Shown here in pieces: positions 1-8,628 of a DNA stretch of 64,000 nt; positions within the stretch are counted from its first letter, which is position 1, and every line of letters begins with the position of its first letter. The translations under genes and the position numbers were made by a program. Under the pieces are notes generated by a model, which saw only the letters and a program-made list of their open reading frames with translations, ran no database searches and had not been told where the DNA came from. Location: the NCBI RefSeq assembly GCF_015221995.1, contig NZ_JADFFM010000001.1, positions 744,001 through 808,000 on the forward strand, read 5' to 3'. The DNA is from Mucilaginibacter boryungensis (GTDB lineage Bacteria > Bacteroidota > Bacteroidia > Sphingobacteriales > Sphingobacteriaceae).

Positions 1-390
1 GTTTTGGGTGCACCCGCATTACGGGGCAAATATTCATTTTCATACAAACCGTTAAGTATCCCCGGAATGAGTGAGACCCCCAATCATAAAGACTCTGTTT
101 GCTATGGCCTCGACCTTCGTAATTATGATGTCAACAATTTACGCAAAAGCCGCCAGATCAATTTGGCATGGGTTATTGAATTATATCATGCTTATCCTGA
201 CAAAGCCCATTTTTTTGCTGAAGAGAGGGCCAGTACCGGTGTATCTCCATTCGATCTGCGTATAGGTACAGATCAACTCAGAAAGCAGATAATAGCCGGG
301 GTTCCTGAAACTGAAATCAGGAAAAGCTGGGAACCGGGATTGCAAAAGTTTAAGGCTATACGGGCAAAGTATCTTTTATACCCGGATTAA
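1..390 (+). CDS. NamZ-like (DUF1343) exo-beta-N-acetylmuramidase, C-terminal part
   Basis: The frame is open from base 1, so the gene begins before the window; about 129 codons are visible. The sequence resembles the C-terminal domain of DUF1343/NamZ proteins, which in Bacteroidota remove N-acetylmuramic acid from peptidoglycan fragments. Matching features are a 'YKPLSIPGMSE' stretch, 'CYGLDLR', the 'SPFDLRIGTD' segment and the terminal 'IRKSWEPGLQKFKAIRAKYL'. The catalytic N-terminal domain is outside the window, so activity cannot be judged. It ends at a TAA at 388-390, converging with a minus-strand lipoprotein gene 26 bp downstream. The family call is from remembered motif patterns. Confidence 0.75.
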   Translation, partial: VLGAPALRGKYSFSYKPLSIPGMSETPNHKDSVCYGLDLRNYDVNNLRKSRQINLAWVIELYHAYPDKAHFFAEERASTGVSPFDLRIGTDQLRKQIIAGVPETEIRKSWEPGLQKFKAIRAKYLLYPD

Positions 391-416
391 TTAAATCGCA
401 GCGTAAGCGTTTTCCG

Positions 417-818
417 CTACTGAAAATTAAACAGTATCTCCTTATATTTTTCCCCCTCATTACTTATATCATAGTACCAGGAATTTCCCACATTTTCTAT
501 AGTATAAGTAAATCCGGCTTTTATAGTAGTATCGTCATTGCCGGGCACTGCTTTTTCTACAACTAATTTATGGGCCAGGTTGGGGATGTCTTTAATCCTC
601 ATTGGGGGTAATACCGAATCCCAAAGTATTTGATTGGGCAATTTTTGTATAGATAGTTTGAATTGGATATTACCATTATCGCCCGAGAAATCTTTATCGG
701 TATAAAGTATAAATTTAATTTTCCTGGTAGTTACAGGGTCGGGTGTTGAGCTTTTTTTACATGCTGCCGTAAATAAGACTGCACAGCCACAAAAAATTGC
801 TAAAAGGTTTGTTTTCAT
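417..818 (-). CDS. small lipoprotein of unknown function
   Basis: A 133-residue protein with a lipoprotein signal peptide; the lipobox 'FTAAC' puts the acylated cysteine at residue 20, followed by KKSS, so the mature protein is probably anchored in the outer membrane. The remaining ~110 residues are beta-rich in appearance ('IKFILYTDKDFSG', 'GFTYTIENVGNSWYYDI') with no catalytic motif I recognise. It stands alone, convergent with the NamZ-like gene and divergent from the lipoprotein gene at 948. Function unknown; small beta-sandwich lipoproteins of this sort are common in Sphingobacteriaceae. Confidence 0.75.
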   Translation of the reverse strand: MKTNLLAIFCGCAVLFTAACKKSSTPDPVTTRKIKFILYTDKDFSGDNGNIQFKLSIQKLPNQILWDSVLPPMRIKDIPNLAHKLVVEKAVPGNDDTTIKAGFTYTIENVGNSWYYDISNEGEKYKEILFNFQ

Positions 819-947
819 ATTCGGGATAACGACGACTGACGAACAAAGGTTGCCTTGCTGTTTTTTTGATTAGCATGCCTTAGCCTCTTTTAATAATAAA
901 GCAACGTTTTTAAATAAAATACGGTATATACAGGCAAACCTATATAC

Positions 948-1406
948 ATGAAGAAAATAGTTATACTCTGTTTATTTAGCTTAACGTTTGCGGCCTGCAA
1001 AAAGGCCCCGGTAACTACACCAGCTTTACAAACAGGAAATGGGATAACCGGCAAATGGAATATAATCTCGGTAACCGTTATTCCGCGCGATTCAACAGGG
1101 AAGGCCATAAACAACGGGACTGGATATGCCGAACCGGCTTATTATTTTTTTCAGTTTAACGCCGATAATACCTGGGTAGAGAATCTGGACCCTGCACCAA
1201 CCAATCCGTTGGGCGAAAGCGGCCGCTATGTTTTGCATGCAGATACCAGCTTTACCCTGATCAATGTTAACCTGCCTTCAAGTCCGGTAGAGTGCAAAAT
1301 TGTGTCCCTTAGCGGTTCATCGTTTGTATTTAGCCACCAAAAAGCCACCTTGTATAATGGCGTAACCCCCGGTCGATTGGAATACGTTTTTGAATTAAAA
1401 AAGTAA
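948..1406 (+). CDS. lipocalin-like small lipoprotein
   Basis: A 152-residue lipoprotein: signal peptide with lipobox 'TFAAC', acylated cysteine at residue 17. The pattern 'ITGKWNIISVTV', 'YYFFQFNADNTWVEN', 'GRYVLHADTSFTLI' is that of the lipocalin-like (Lipocalin_4/5) beta-barrel domains frequent in Bacteroidota: G-x-W near the start, then a strand with F-x-x-D-x-T. Ligand unknown. It is divergently placed from the lipoprotein at 417-818 and not obviously in an operon with the beta-helix gene at 1623. The assignment rests on the strand pattern only. Confidence 0.7.
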   Translation: MKKIVILCLFSLTFAACKKAPVTTPALQTGNGITGKWNIISVTVIPRDSTGKAINNGTGYAEPAYYFFQFNADNTWVENLDPAPTNPLGESGRYVLHADTSFTLINVNLPSSPVECKIVSLSGSSFVFSHQKATLYNGVTPGRLEYVFELKK

Positions 1407-1622
1407 TATGAGCGGTAAAGCATTTGTTGTGCCGCGAGTTAAGCTATGATACTAAAACATAGTATACCAATAGAGCTATAATTAGGACGAATATCTGCAA
1501 TATATCTGTTTTAATTAGTAACCACCGCCAATTTAACTGAACATTTAGCCAACATGCGGCATTCGGCATTCGCTGAAATTCATCAATTTAGCTATACGGT
1601 ATCACCAATCCGTTAAACCTAT

Positions 1623-3158
1623 ATGATAAACTTAAATACCCGCACGTCAATAGTAGCATTGGCCGCAATAACAATTGCCGCGTTTGCTTTTAAAGCCGGC
1701 AATAAAGACGGCTGGCAATCTAAATTTGTAACGCAGAACGCCGACGGTTCGTTAACCTACCATCCCGATGACCGCGGCAATACCATCCCCGATTTTAGCC
1801 GGGTAGGTTATCACGAACAGGATACAGCCATTCCGGATGTAGCCGTAGTGAAAACCCTTGAAGCGCCTAAAGATGGCAGTAACGCCCGTCAATTGATACA
1901 GGATGCTATAAATGAAGTAGCCCAACGCCAACCAGACGCTAAGGGCTTCCGCGGCGCTATCCTGCTTAAAAAAGGGGTTTATAAAATAGCCGACAGCCTG
2001 TATATCCATACCGGCGGCATTGTGCTGCGCGGTGAGGGCGATGCAAAGAATGGTACAGTGCTGGTAGCTGCGGACAAAGGCCAGCGCACATTAATTAACG
2101 TAGTGGGCAAAAAAGGGATCAGGGTAGAAGGTGAAAAGATAAAGATCACCGATGATTTTGTACCGACGGGCGCTAAATCGTTCAATGTGGCGTCAACCGC
2201 GGGCTTAAAGGTTGGCGATAGGATCATCCTGTTTCGCCCAAGCCCCGAAAACTGGATACACGACCTGAAAATGGACCAGATACAGGAACGCCAGGGCACT
2301 AAGCAATGGAAGCCGGGTGAGTACGATCTGCAATTTGAACGTAATATCAACAAAATTGAAGGGAATAAAATATTTATGGATAACCCGGTAGTGATGGAAA
2401 TGGATGCTAAATACGGCGGCGGCGCTATCTATAAATACAGCACCCCCGGTCGCATCAACGAGGTTGGGGTAGAGGATATCCGTTTTGAATCGGAATATAC
2501 CAGTGATACCGACGAAGACCATGGCTGGATAGCGGTAGGTTATTCTAATATCGAGAACGGCTGGGTGCGCAACGTCAGTTCGTACTACTTTGGTTATGCC
2601 TGTGTAAGTACCGAAGGCGGTTCGTGCAACATCACGGTCAATAATTGCAAATGCCTCGACCAGAAATCGCAGATCACCGGTGGGCGGCGCTATTCGTTTA
2701 ACAACGTGGGCCAGCTTAACCTGTTTATGAATTGCCACGCCGAAGAAGGCCGGCACGATTATGTTACCGGCGCGCGCGTTTGTGGTCCTAATGTGTTTTA
2801 TAATAGTACCGCCAAAAATGAACACGCCGATATTGGCCCGCACCACCGCTGGGCATCGGGCACGTTGTTTGATAATATTGTTTCAGACGGCCAGATTAAC
2901 GTACAGGACCGCCAGTATATGGGTAGCGGGCATGGCTGGGCAGGTGTTACCCAGGTAGTTTGGAATTGCACGGCAAAATCGGCCGTGGTGCAAAAGCCAT
3001 GGGTAAGCGGGACTAACTATTGCATTGGCTTCCATGGAAAAAAAGCCGATGGCGCATTCAAAGGCCGTATGGATGGCGAATGGGAAGGACAAAACAAGGA
3101 CGGTTTAACCCCGGCATCATTATACATGGCGCAATTTAAAGCAAGGCACCTGAAGTAG
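1623..3158 (+). CDS. secreted parallel beta-helix (pectate-lyase-3-like) protein
   Basis: A 511-residue protein with an N-terminal secretion signal (hydrophobic residues ~8-22). From about residue 85 there is the entry of a right-handed beta-helix of the pectate lyase superfamily: 'ARQLIQDAINEVAQ', 'GAILLKKGVYKIADSLYI', 'GIVLRGEG'. The C-terminal half has the short turn-rich repeats of a beta-helix with many Asn, Gly and His residues ('VSSYYFGYACVST', 'HRWASGTLFDNIVSDGQINVQDR'). Probably a periplasmic or extracellular polysaccharide-binding or lyase-type protein; the substrate cannot be read from sequence. It is monocistronic and converges with the monooxygenase gene. Confidence 0.75.
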   Translation: MINLNTRTSIVALAAITIAAFAFKAGNKDGWQSKFVTQNADGSLTYHPDDRGNTIPDFSRVGYHEQDTAIPDVAVVKTLEAPKDGSNARQLIQDAINEVAQRQPDAKGFRGAILLKKGVYKIADSLYIHTGGIVLRGEGDAKNGTVLVAADKGQRTLINVVGKKGIRVEGEKIKITDDFVPTGAKSFNVASTAGLKVGDRIILFRPSPENWIHDLKMDQIQERQGTKQWKPGEYDLQFERNINKIEGNKIFMDNPVVMEMDAKYGGGAIYKYSTPGRINEVGVEDIRFESEYTSDTDEDHGWIAVGYSNIENGWVRNVSSYYFGYACVSTEGGSCNITVNNCKCLDQKSQITGGRRYSFNNVGQLNLFMNCHAEEGRHDYVTGARVCGPNVFYNSTAKNEHADIGPHHRWASGTLFDNIVSDGQINVQDRQYMGSGHGWAGVTQVVWNCTAKSAVVQKPWVSGTNYCIGFHGKKADGAFKGRMDGEWEGQNKDGLTPASLYMAQFKARHLK

Positions 3159-3182
3159 GTATTAGAGGTTAAAGATTTAAGA

Positions 3183-4787
3183 TTAGTTTGAATGTGATAT
3201 TCCAACAGTTCCCTGTAGATATCTATCCATGCGGTCAAGGTCAATAGCATCATTCATAAACCCGATGTGCATATCCGGGCGTACTAATAGCGTGCGGTGC
3301 TGGCCCTGGCCAACCTCGAAGGCATCAAACACCTGCTGGTTCTTATCCGATGGCGGCAGATAGTAAAAATTGATATACCCATTATGGTTTTGAGTGATCC
3401 ATTTGGCAACTTTAAACAGGTCTTCCTCAATTAGCTTGCCCATTAATATAAGCGTAAAACCTGGTTTGAAACACCATTGGTGCAGGTCTGTTTCTTCCTG
3501 GCGCTTCTCGTCAAACACGGTTAAATAAGGCAGGCGGTCGCCGGCTTTAATGGTTTTTGCCTGGCTTAAATGCAGGTTCAGTTTACTTTCGCGATAGCTG
3601 ATACCGGTTTGTGATACCGTAAGGAAAAAGAACTTGCGGATACGCTCCTTTCCCCACATAAAATGAAGCAACCGTGTCATGACATATTTCTTAAACAGGT
3701 TAGAAATGAAACTGTTAGACATAGCAAAAGTGAAGGCGCTGTCTGTAGTTTTAAGCAGCTTTTTAGCTACAGGCATACGCTCTTCGGCATAGCTGTTAAG
3801 CAGGCTTTCATTCGCCTTTTTATTAATCACCAACGCCAGTTTCCAGGCCAGGTTATACGCGTCCTGTAAGCCGGTATTCATCCCTTGCCCGCCAACCGGC
3901 GAGTGGATATGTGCTGCGTCGCCAATCAGAAAGCATCGGTTTTGCCTGAAACTGTCAGCCATGCGATGATGTAATTTGTAGGTGATCAGCCAGCGGCAAT
4001 CTTCAACCGTTACCTCATGCCCAACCACTTTGTTAAGCGAAGGCAGTATTTCATCCAGTTTTAATTCTTCATTGTGTTTAAGGCTATCGGGCAGGTTGCC
4101 TATAATGCGGTAGTAACCTTCATCAGGCATGGGGAAAAACCCAACTAAACCTTTGTTCGACAGAAAAACCCGGATGAGGTCGATATCAAACTTTTCAGAT
4201 AATTTACCGTCTATCAAATAGAACAGGCTTTTGTAAGTGTCCCCGTTAAACGGGATGTTTAACGACTTGCGTACCGGGCTGTGCGCCCCATCGGCACCTA
4301 TTACCCAATCGGCAGTAATGGTTTGGCTAATCCCGTTGCTTTCAATATTTGCGGTGGCCAGCGTAGTAGTTTGTGTTAAACTGGTTAGCGTAGTATTCCA
4401 GTAAACCGGGCAGCAATTCAGGGTTAAATAGTCAAGCAATACACGTTCATTACTGCTTTGGGGATACAATAATATGTAAGGATAAAGTGTATTTACATTG
4501 CCTACATTACCCAACAGCAGCTGCGCGCCGGGTTTTCCCTCCTCGTAAAAAGCTATGCCCTTGCCCGGTTTGCCCCCGGCCAGTACTTTATCTACTACCC
4601 CCAACTGCCGATAGATCTCCAGCGAACGTGCCTGTACAGCCAATGCCTTGGAATGACTGGTTGGCCCCTGCCGACTATCAATAATTACAGGCTGAATGCC
4701 ATAGCGCAGTAATTGCGCAGCCATCATTAAACCCGAGGGGCCAGCGCCGACAATTAATACGGTGGTATGTTCCGCGGAGATGTTCAT
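3183..4787 (-). CDS. FAD-dependent class A aromatic-type monooxygenase
   Basis: A 534-residue flavoprotein monooxygenase of the PHBH/PheA family. Visible motifs are the dinucleotide-binding GAGPSG at residues 14-19, the FAD/NAD(P)H-binding 'VIGADGAHSPVRKSL' near residue 160, and the second FAD motif 'GDAAHIHSPVGGQGMNTG' near residue 287. The C-terminal ~150 residues have the thioredoxin-like form found in phenol-hydroxylase-type members. It would hydroxylate an aromatic or polycyclic substrate with NAD(P)H and O2; the substrate is unknown and relatives include antibiotic-modifying enzymes. It lies 5 bp downstream of the methyltransferase gene on the same strand, so the two are probably cotranscribed. 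Confidence 0.85.
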   Translation of the reverse strand: MNISAEHTTVLIVGAGPSGLMMAAQLLRYGIQPVIIDSRQGPTSHSKALAVQARSLEIYRQLGVVDKVLAGGKPGKGIAFYEEGKPGAQLLLGNVGNVNTLYPYILLYPQSSNERVLLDYLTLNCCPVYWNTTLTSLTQTTTLATANIESNGISQTITADWVIGADGAHSPVRKSLNIPFNGDTYKSLFYLIDGKLSEKFDIDLIRVFLSNKGLVGFFPMPDEGYYRIIGNLPDSLKHNEELKLDEILPSLNKVVGHEVTVEDCRWLITYKLHHRMADSFRQNRCFLIGDAAHIHSPVGGQGMNTGLQDAYNLAWKLALVINKKANESLLNSYAEERMPVAKKLLKTTDSAFTFAMSNSFISNLFKKYVMTRLLHFMWGKERIRKFFFLTVSQTGISYRESKLNLHLSQAKTIKAGDRLPYLTVFDEKRQEETDLHQWCFKPGFTLILMGKLIEEDLFKVAKWITQNHNGYINFYYLPPSDKNQQVFDAFEVGQGQHRTLLVRPDMHIGFMNDAIDLDRMDRYLQGTVGISHSN

Positions 4788-4792
4788 ACTGT

Positions 4793-5503
4793 TTAAGAAT
4801 GAAACAACAAAAATATAGCAGGTTGTTTGTGCAGGTCGGGAATTTGTTTTTTCCAGGCGGCAATGGTTTGGGTTTTAACCATCTCATTTACACCGGTAAG
4901 GTTGGCGGCAATACACAATCGGGTGCTGGGTTTGCAACTGCGTAAAATCTCCTCCAGCATGGGGTTATTGCGGAAGGGGGTTTCTATAAATAACTGGGTT
5001 TGCTTCAGGCGTTCGGCCTGGCTTTCCAGTTCTTTTATTTTGCGTGCTCGGTCAGCTTTATCTATCGGCAAATAGCCATGAAAAGTAAAGCTTTGCCCGT
5101 TAAAGCCCGATGCCATCAGCGCCAGCAAAATAGAACTTGGGCCTACCAACGGGACTACTTTAATGCCCTTGCGGTGCGCTTCGGCCACTATCTCTGCGCC
5201 GGGATCGGCTACACCGGGGCAACCGGCTTCACTCATCAGGCCCACATCTTTACCGGCTAATAAGCCTTTAAAAAAGTCATTATCGTTCTTATCACGGTTA
5301 TGCTTACCGTAATCGTGTATCAGTAGTTCGCTTTGAGGTGTTTTTAGGCCCGCCTCTTTTAAAAAGCGGCGCGCGGTTTTCTCGTTCTCTACAATATACT
5401 CACTGATATGGTTTATCGTATCCACCAAATACGGCGTAAAAGATTTGCCCGCAGCTTCTTCAGCCAATGGTACGGGGATGAGGAAGAGGGTTCCGGTGGG
5501 CAT
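4793..5503 (-). CDS. RsmI-like SAM-dependent methyltransferase (tetrapyrrole methylase fold)
   Basis: A 236-residue protein with the tetrapyrrole methylase/RsmI fold: N-terminal 'GTLFLIPVPL', 'VGLMSEAGCPGVADPGAEIV' (loop of the SAM site), 'VVPLVGPSSILLALMASG', then 'FHGYLP' and 'FIETPFRNN'. RsmI methylates the 2'-OH of C1402 in 16S rRNA. This protein is shorter than classical RsmI (~285 residues) and belongs to a Bacteroidota form usually annotated only as SAM-dependent methyltransferase, so the rRNA target is an inference. It is the first gene of a probable two-gene transcript with the monooxygenase. A REP-like palindrome occupies its upstream gap. Confidence 0.8.
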   Translation of the reverse strand: MPTGTLFLIPVPLAEEAAGKSFTPYLVDTINHISEYIVENEKTARRFLKEAGLKTPQSELLIHDYGKHNRDKNDNDFFKGLLAGKDVGLMSEAGCPGVADPGAEIVAEAHRKGIKVVPLVGPSSILLALMASGFNGQSFTFHGYLPIDKADRARKIKELESQAERLKQTQLFIETPFRNNPMLEEILRSCKPSTRLCIAANLTGVNEMVKTQTIAAWKKQIPDLHKQPAIFLLFHS

Positions 5504-5520
5504 ACGTATTATATTAAGTT

Positions 5521-5608
5521 ATGTCATTTCGAGGGGGCATAGCGACGCGGCAATCTCGTAGTTTGCAATCATACTACGAGATTGCCACGCTGTCGTTCGC
5601 AATGACAG
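5521..5608. repeat. REP-like palindromic intergenic repeat, copy 1
   Basis: An imperfect palindrome fills the gap between two minus-strand genes. The inner arms 'CAATCTCGTAGT' and 'ACTACGAGATTG' are complementary around a short loop, and the outer ends are TGTCATT and AATGACA. Cores such as GAGATTGCC(A/G)CG(C/T)T recur near 9.49, 15.54 and 37.46 kb. This is the size and form of a REP/BIME-type element; it could fold as RNA and act in mRNA 3'-end stability. Confidence 0.75.
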
Positions 5609-5617
5609 TTTGGATGT

Positions 5618-6874
5618 TTATTTCAACTTCTCCAATGCAGCCTTAATCCTTGACAGCATATTTTTAATATCCTGTAAAGAACATGCCCCTACAGATGCCC
5701 TGAACCAATTTTCGGTTTCATCGGTACCAAACGCCGAGAACGGCACTAAAGCCACCTTAGCTTCTTTTATCAGGTAAAAATTTACATCGGCCGAATCTTT
5801 TATCAGGTCCCCATCAGGGGTAGTTTTGCCACCGTAATCCACTTTTACAGTAAGATATATAGCGCCCATCGGTTCAATAGAATCAACTTTAAAACCTTCA
5901 GCTTTCAAAGCCTGGAAACCTTCGTGCAGGGTAGTCAAACTGGCCTGTATCTTGGTTTTCAGATCGTCCAGGTATTCATTAACAGCGCTTTCCTGACGCA
6001 GAAAATCAGCCATGGCTACTTGTTCGGCTTTTGGCGACCAGGCACCCATATGGCCTACAATGGCCTTCATGTTATCAATAATTTTAGCCGGGCCAAATCC
6101 CCAGCCCACACGCACACCGGTAGATGCAAAGCATTTTGATGCACCATCTACAAATATGGTCACATCACGTAATTCAGGGCGCAAAGTTACCGGGTTATAG
6201 TGTTGATGCTCGCCAAAGGTTAGCTGCGAATATATCTGATCGTATAAAATATATAACGGTTTCTCACCGGCTTTGCGGGTTTTGTTTTCGGCAATAACCA
6301 GGTCGCATATTTCTTCCAGATCTTTCTTTTTAAACATGGTGCCCGTGGGGTTCAGCGGCGAACATAAGGCCAGTAGGGTAGCGCCCTTTAAATGCGGGCG
6401 CAGTTCATTTGCCGTAGGCATAAAATTATTCTCGGGCCGGGTTTGTACAATAACGGCATTGGCGTTGGTTAAATCGCTGTAATGGTTGTTGTTCCATGAT
6501 GGCGCGGGGAAAACAACGGTATCGCCCGGATCAACAACAGCCAGGAAGATAGAATATATCAATGGGCGTGAACCGCCTGAGATCAGTATCTCATTAGCTT
6601 TATATTTCAGGCCAAGTCTTTTCTCTAAAAATTCGCTTACACTTTCGCGAAGATCAAGCACACCGTCAGCCGGTGGATAGTTGGTTTGGTTATGTCCGTA
6701 AGCAGCTACAATGCCCGCTTTTAAAGCATCAGGAATAGGATATAAGTTCGAGTCGAAATCGCCGATAGTAAGGTTGGCAATATTTTGCCCTTGTTTTTTT
6801 AGTTCGTTAATTTCGCCGGCAATTTTTATAATTTCAGAGCCGCGCAGGTTTTGCGCCAATACAGATACACTCAT
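5618..6874 (-). CDS. class I/II PLP-dependent aminotransferase
   Basis: A fold-type I aminotransferase of 418 residues. I place the start at the ATG at 6874 ('MSVSVLAQNLRGS'); the frame stays open for another 37 codons upstream, but that extension (rich in Leu, Pro, Lys) is not family-like. Visible residues: 'SPLNPTG' with the PLP-contacting Asn near 175, 'YDQIY' with Asp212, and the Schiff-base lysine K247 in 'GASKCFASTG'; 'WFRASVGA' near the C-terminus carries the carboxylate-binding Arg. It resembles the aspartate/aromatic aminotransferase group common in Bacteroidota; the exact substrate cannot be set. It is monocistronic. Confidence 0.85.
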   Translation of the reverse strand: MSVSVLAQNLRGSEIIKIAGEINELKKQGQNIANLTIGDFDSNLYPIPDALKAGIVAAYGHNQTNYPPADGVLDLRESVSEFLEKRLGLKYKANEILISGGSRPLIYSIFLAVVDPGDTVVFPAPSWNNNHYSDLTNANAVIVQTRPENNFMPTANELRPHLKGATLLALCSPLNPTGTMFKKKDLEEICDLVIAENKTRKAGEKPLYILYDQIYSQLTFGEHQHYNPVTLRPELRDVTIFVDGASKCFASTGVRVGWGFGPAKIIDNMKAIVGHMGAWSPKAEQVAMADFLRQESAVNEYLDDLKTKIQASLTTLHEGFQALKAEGFKVDSIEPMGAIYLTVKVDYGGKTTPDGDLIKDSADVNFYLIKEAKVALVPFSAFGTDETENWFRASVGACSLQDIKNMLSRIKAALEKLK

Positions 6875-7146
6875 TTTGTAGGTTTTTGTAATCAGTGGGC
6901 AAATATAGCGGTTTTTCTGTGGCGATGGTAGATTTAACCATAAAGGCACTAAGGTTTTACATAGAAGCCACAAAGGCTTATTCAATAAAACATGCTGGTG
7001 TGCTGGTATTTATACTTTGCGAACATTGTGGTTAATATTGCTCATGACAATTCAAATTAAATACATCCTTACACTTAATTAAATCGTAAATTTATTGTAA
7101 GGATAAGTCAATGCGTGCGACAAACCCCGTAATTAAATCAATCATA

Positions 7147-7929
7147 ATGCATTATTACAGATTATTAATAGCTGCGGTAATTGTAAGCGTAGCTTTTGCC
7201 TTTACCCGTACCCACCACGATGCTGTTACCAAAGTTGCCGTAAACCCGGGTTTTGCCTTAATAGAATTGTATACCTCTGAAGGATGTTCAAGCTGCCCCG
7301 CGGCTGATAAGTTGGTAGCCAAAATTGCACAGGAATATAAAGACAAGGAAGTTTACGTATTAGCTTATCACGTAGATTACTGGAACCGGCTTGGCTGGAA
7401 AGATGTATTTAGCAGTCCGCAATATTCGGCAAGGCAAAAAGAGTACTCCAATTATTTAAAACTCGACGGTGTTTATACGCCACAAGCCATTGTAAATGGA
7501 AAAACGGAGTTTGTGGGATCGGATGAAAGTAAAATGCGTGCTGTTATTCAGCAAAGTTTAAGTAAAAACGCTTCCGCGGATATTACTTTAAGCAACGTTA
7601 AAATAAGTGGGAATAAAGCTAATTTGCAGTACCGTGTCACAGGCGCGCAAGCTAACAGCAACCTAATGCTGGCAGTGATACAGAAACATGCCCAAACGCA
7701 GGTAAAAGCCGGAGAAAATAGCGGACGGATGTTGCCGCATATTAACATTGTGCAAAAATTGCAGGTTATCGGCCTAAAAAATAACGCCGGAAATGCTGAA
7801 ATTAGTTTGCCTGATGGCTTTAATACTAAAGATTGGGGGATAGTTTGCTTTGTACAAAACAACCGCGATGGCGAAATACAGGCAGTACAAAAAGCAGTAT
7901 TAGATAATAAAGAATTAGCAGCTAATTAA
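7147..7929 (+). CDS. DUF1223 secreted thioredoxin-like protein
   Basis: A DUF1223 protein of 260 residues from the ATG at 7147, where a clean signal peptide begins (MHYYRLLIAAVIVSVAFAF); the frame is also open from an ATG at 7111. The thioredoxin-like part starts 'ALIELYTSEGCSSCPAAD', with a CxxC pair at residues 47 and 50, then 'VYVLAYHVDYWNRLGWKD' and the cis-Pro-like 'VYTPQAIVNG'. DUF1223 proteins are periplasmic and probably redox active; their partner is not established. The downstream cytochrome b561-like gene begins 3 bp after the stop, so the three genes to 9409 look like one operon handling periplasmic redox chemistry. Confidence 0.8.
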   Translation: MHYYRLLIAAVIVSVAFAFTRTHHDAVTKVAVNPGFALIELYTSEGCSSCPAADKLVAKIAQEYKDKEVYVLAYHVDYWNRLGWKDVFSSPQYSARQKEYSNYLKLDGVYTPQAIVNGKTEFVGSDESKMRAVIQQSLSKNASADITLSNVKISGNKANLQYRVTGAQANSNLMLAVIQKHAQTQVKAGENSGRMLPHINIVQKLQVIGLKNNAGNAEISLPDGFNTKDWGIVCFVQNNRDGEIQAVQKAVLDNKELAAN

Positions 7930-7932
7930 ACA

Positions 7933-8628
7933 ATGAAAATAAGGGAAAAACATACGCTGGCCATGCGTTGGTTCCATTGGCTCAACTTTCCGCTGCTGCT
8001 GATTATGATATGGAGCGGGATGCTGATCTATTGGGGTAATGATACTTATACCATTACGGTGTTTGGTCACCAGTTTTTTAAGTTTTTCCCTGAGGGCTTT
8101 AATAAGTTTTTCAATATCCCCTCACGCTTATCTGAGGGAATGGCTTATCATTTCCTGTTCATGTGGTTTTTTGCCATTAATGGGGTAGCTTATGTATTGT
8201 ATACGTTAATATCTGGCGAGTGGCGCAAACTGGTGCCGCACCGCAGCTCGTTTAAAGAGGCCTGGCTGGTACTGCTGCACGATCTGCATATCCGTAAAAC
8301 TGCCCCGCCCCAGGGCAAGTATAATGCTGCCCAACGCATAGCCTATAGCGCTATTATTGTAATGGGCTTGGGGTCGCTGGTTACCGGGGTGGCTATTTAT
8401 AAGCCAGTGCAATTGAACTGGGTAGTATGGCTGTGCGGCGGATATCATTTTGCGCGCATATTGCACTTTGCGCTTACTATAGGCTATGTTTTCTTTTTTG
8501 TGATACACATTGTACAGGTGATATTGGCCGGCTGGAACAATTTCCGGGCGGTTATCTCGGGTTTCGAGATCGTAAAAAATGAGACTGAAGTTTTAACCCC
8601 TGAAACCACCAATGATGAAAAAGCCTGA
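7933..8628 (+). CDS. cytochrome b561-like membrane subunit
   Basis: A 231-residue integral membrane protein with about four or five transmembrane segments and histidines placed like haem ligands: 'HTLAMRWFHWLNFPLLLIM' at the N-terminus, 'MAYHFLFMWFF', and 'GGYHFARILHFALTIGYVFFFVIHIVQ' near the C-terminus. This is the prokaryotic cytochrome b561 / thiosulfate reductase cytochrome b pattern. It lies between the DUF1223 gene (3 bp gap) and the molybdopterin oxidoreductase gene (overlapping by 17 bp), so it most probably passes quinol electrons to or from that periplasmic enzyme, as YedZ does for YedY. The pairing is inferred from the overlap. Confidence 0.85.
   Translation: MKIREKHTLAMRWFHWLNFPLLLIMIWSGMLIYWGNDTYTITVFGHQFFKFFPEGFNKFFNIPSRLSEGMAYHFLFMWFFAINGVAYVLYTLISGEWRKLVPHRSSFKEAWLVLLHDLHIRKTAPPQGKYNAAQRIAYSAIIVMGLGSLVTGVAIYKPVQLNWVVWLCGGYHFARILHFALTIGYVFFFVIHIVQVILAGWNNFRAVISGFEIVKNETEVLTPETTNDEKA

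Noticed and set aside
2205..2846. 213-codon minus-strand frame inside the beta-helix gene
   Set aside because: Shadow of the plus-strand gene, which has a signal peptide and family pattern; the antisense product has none.
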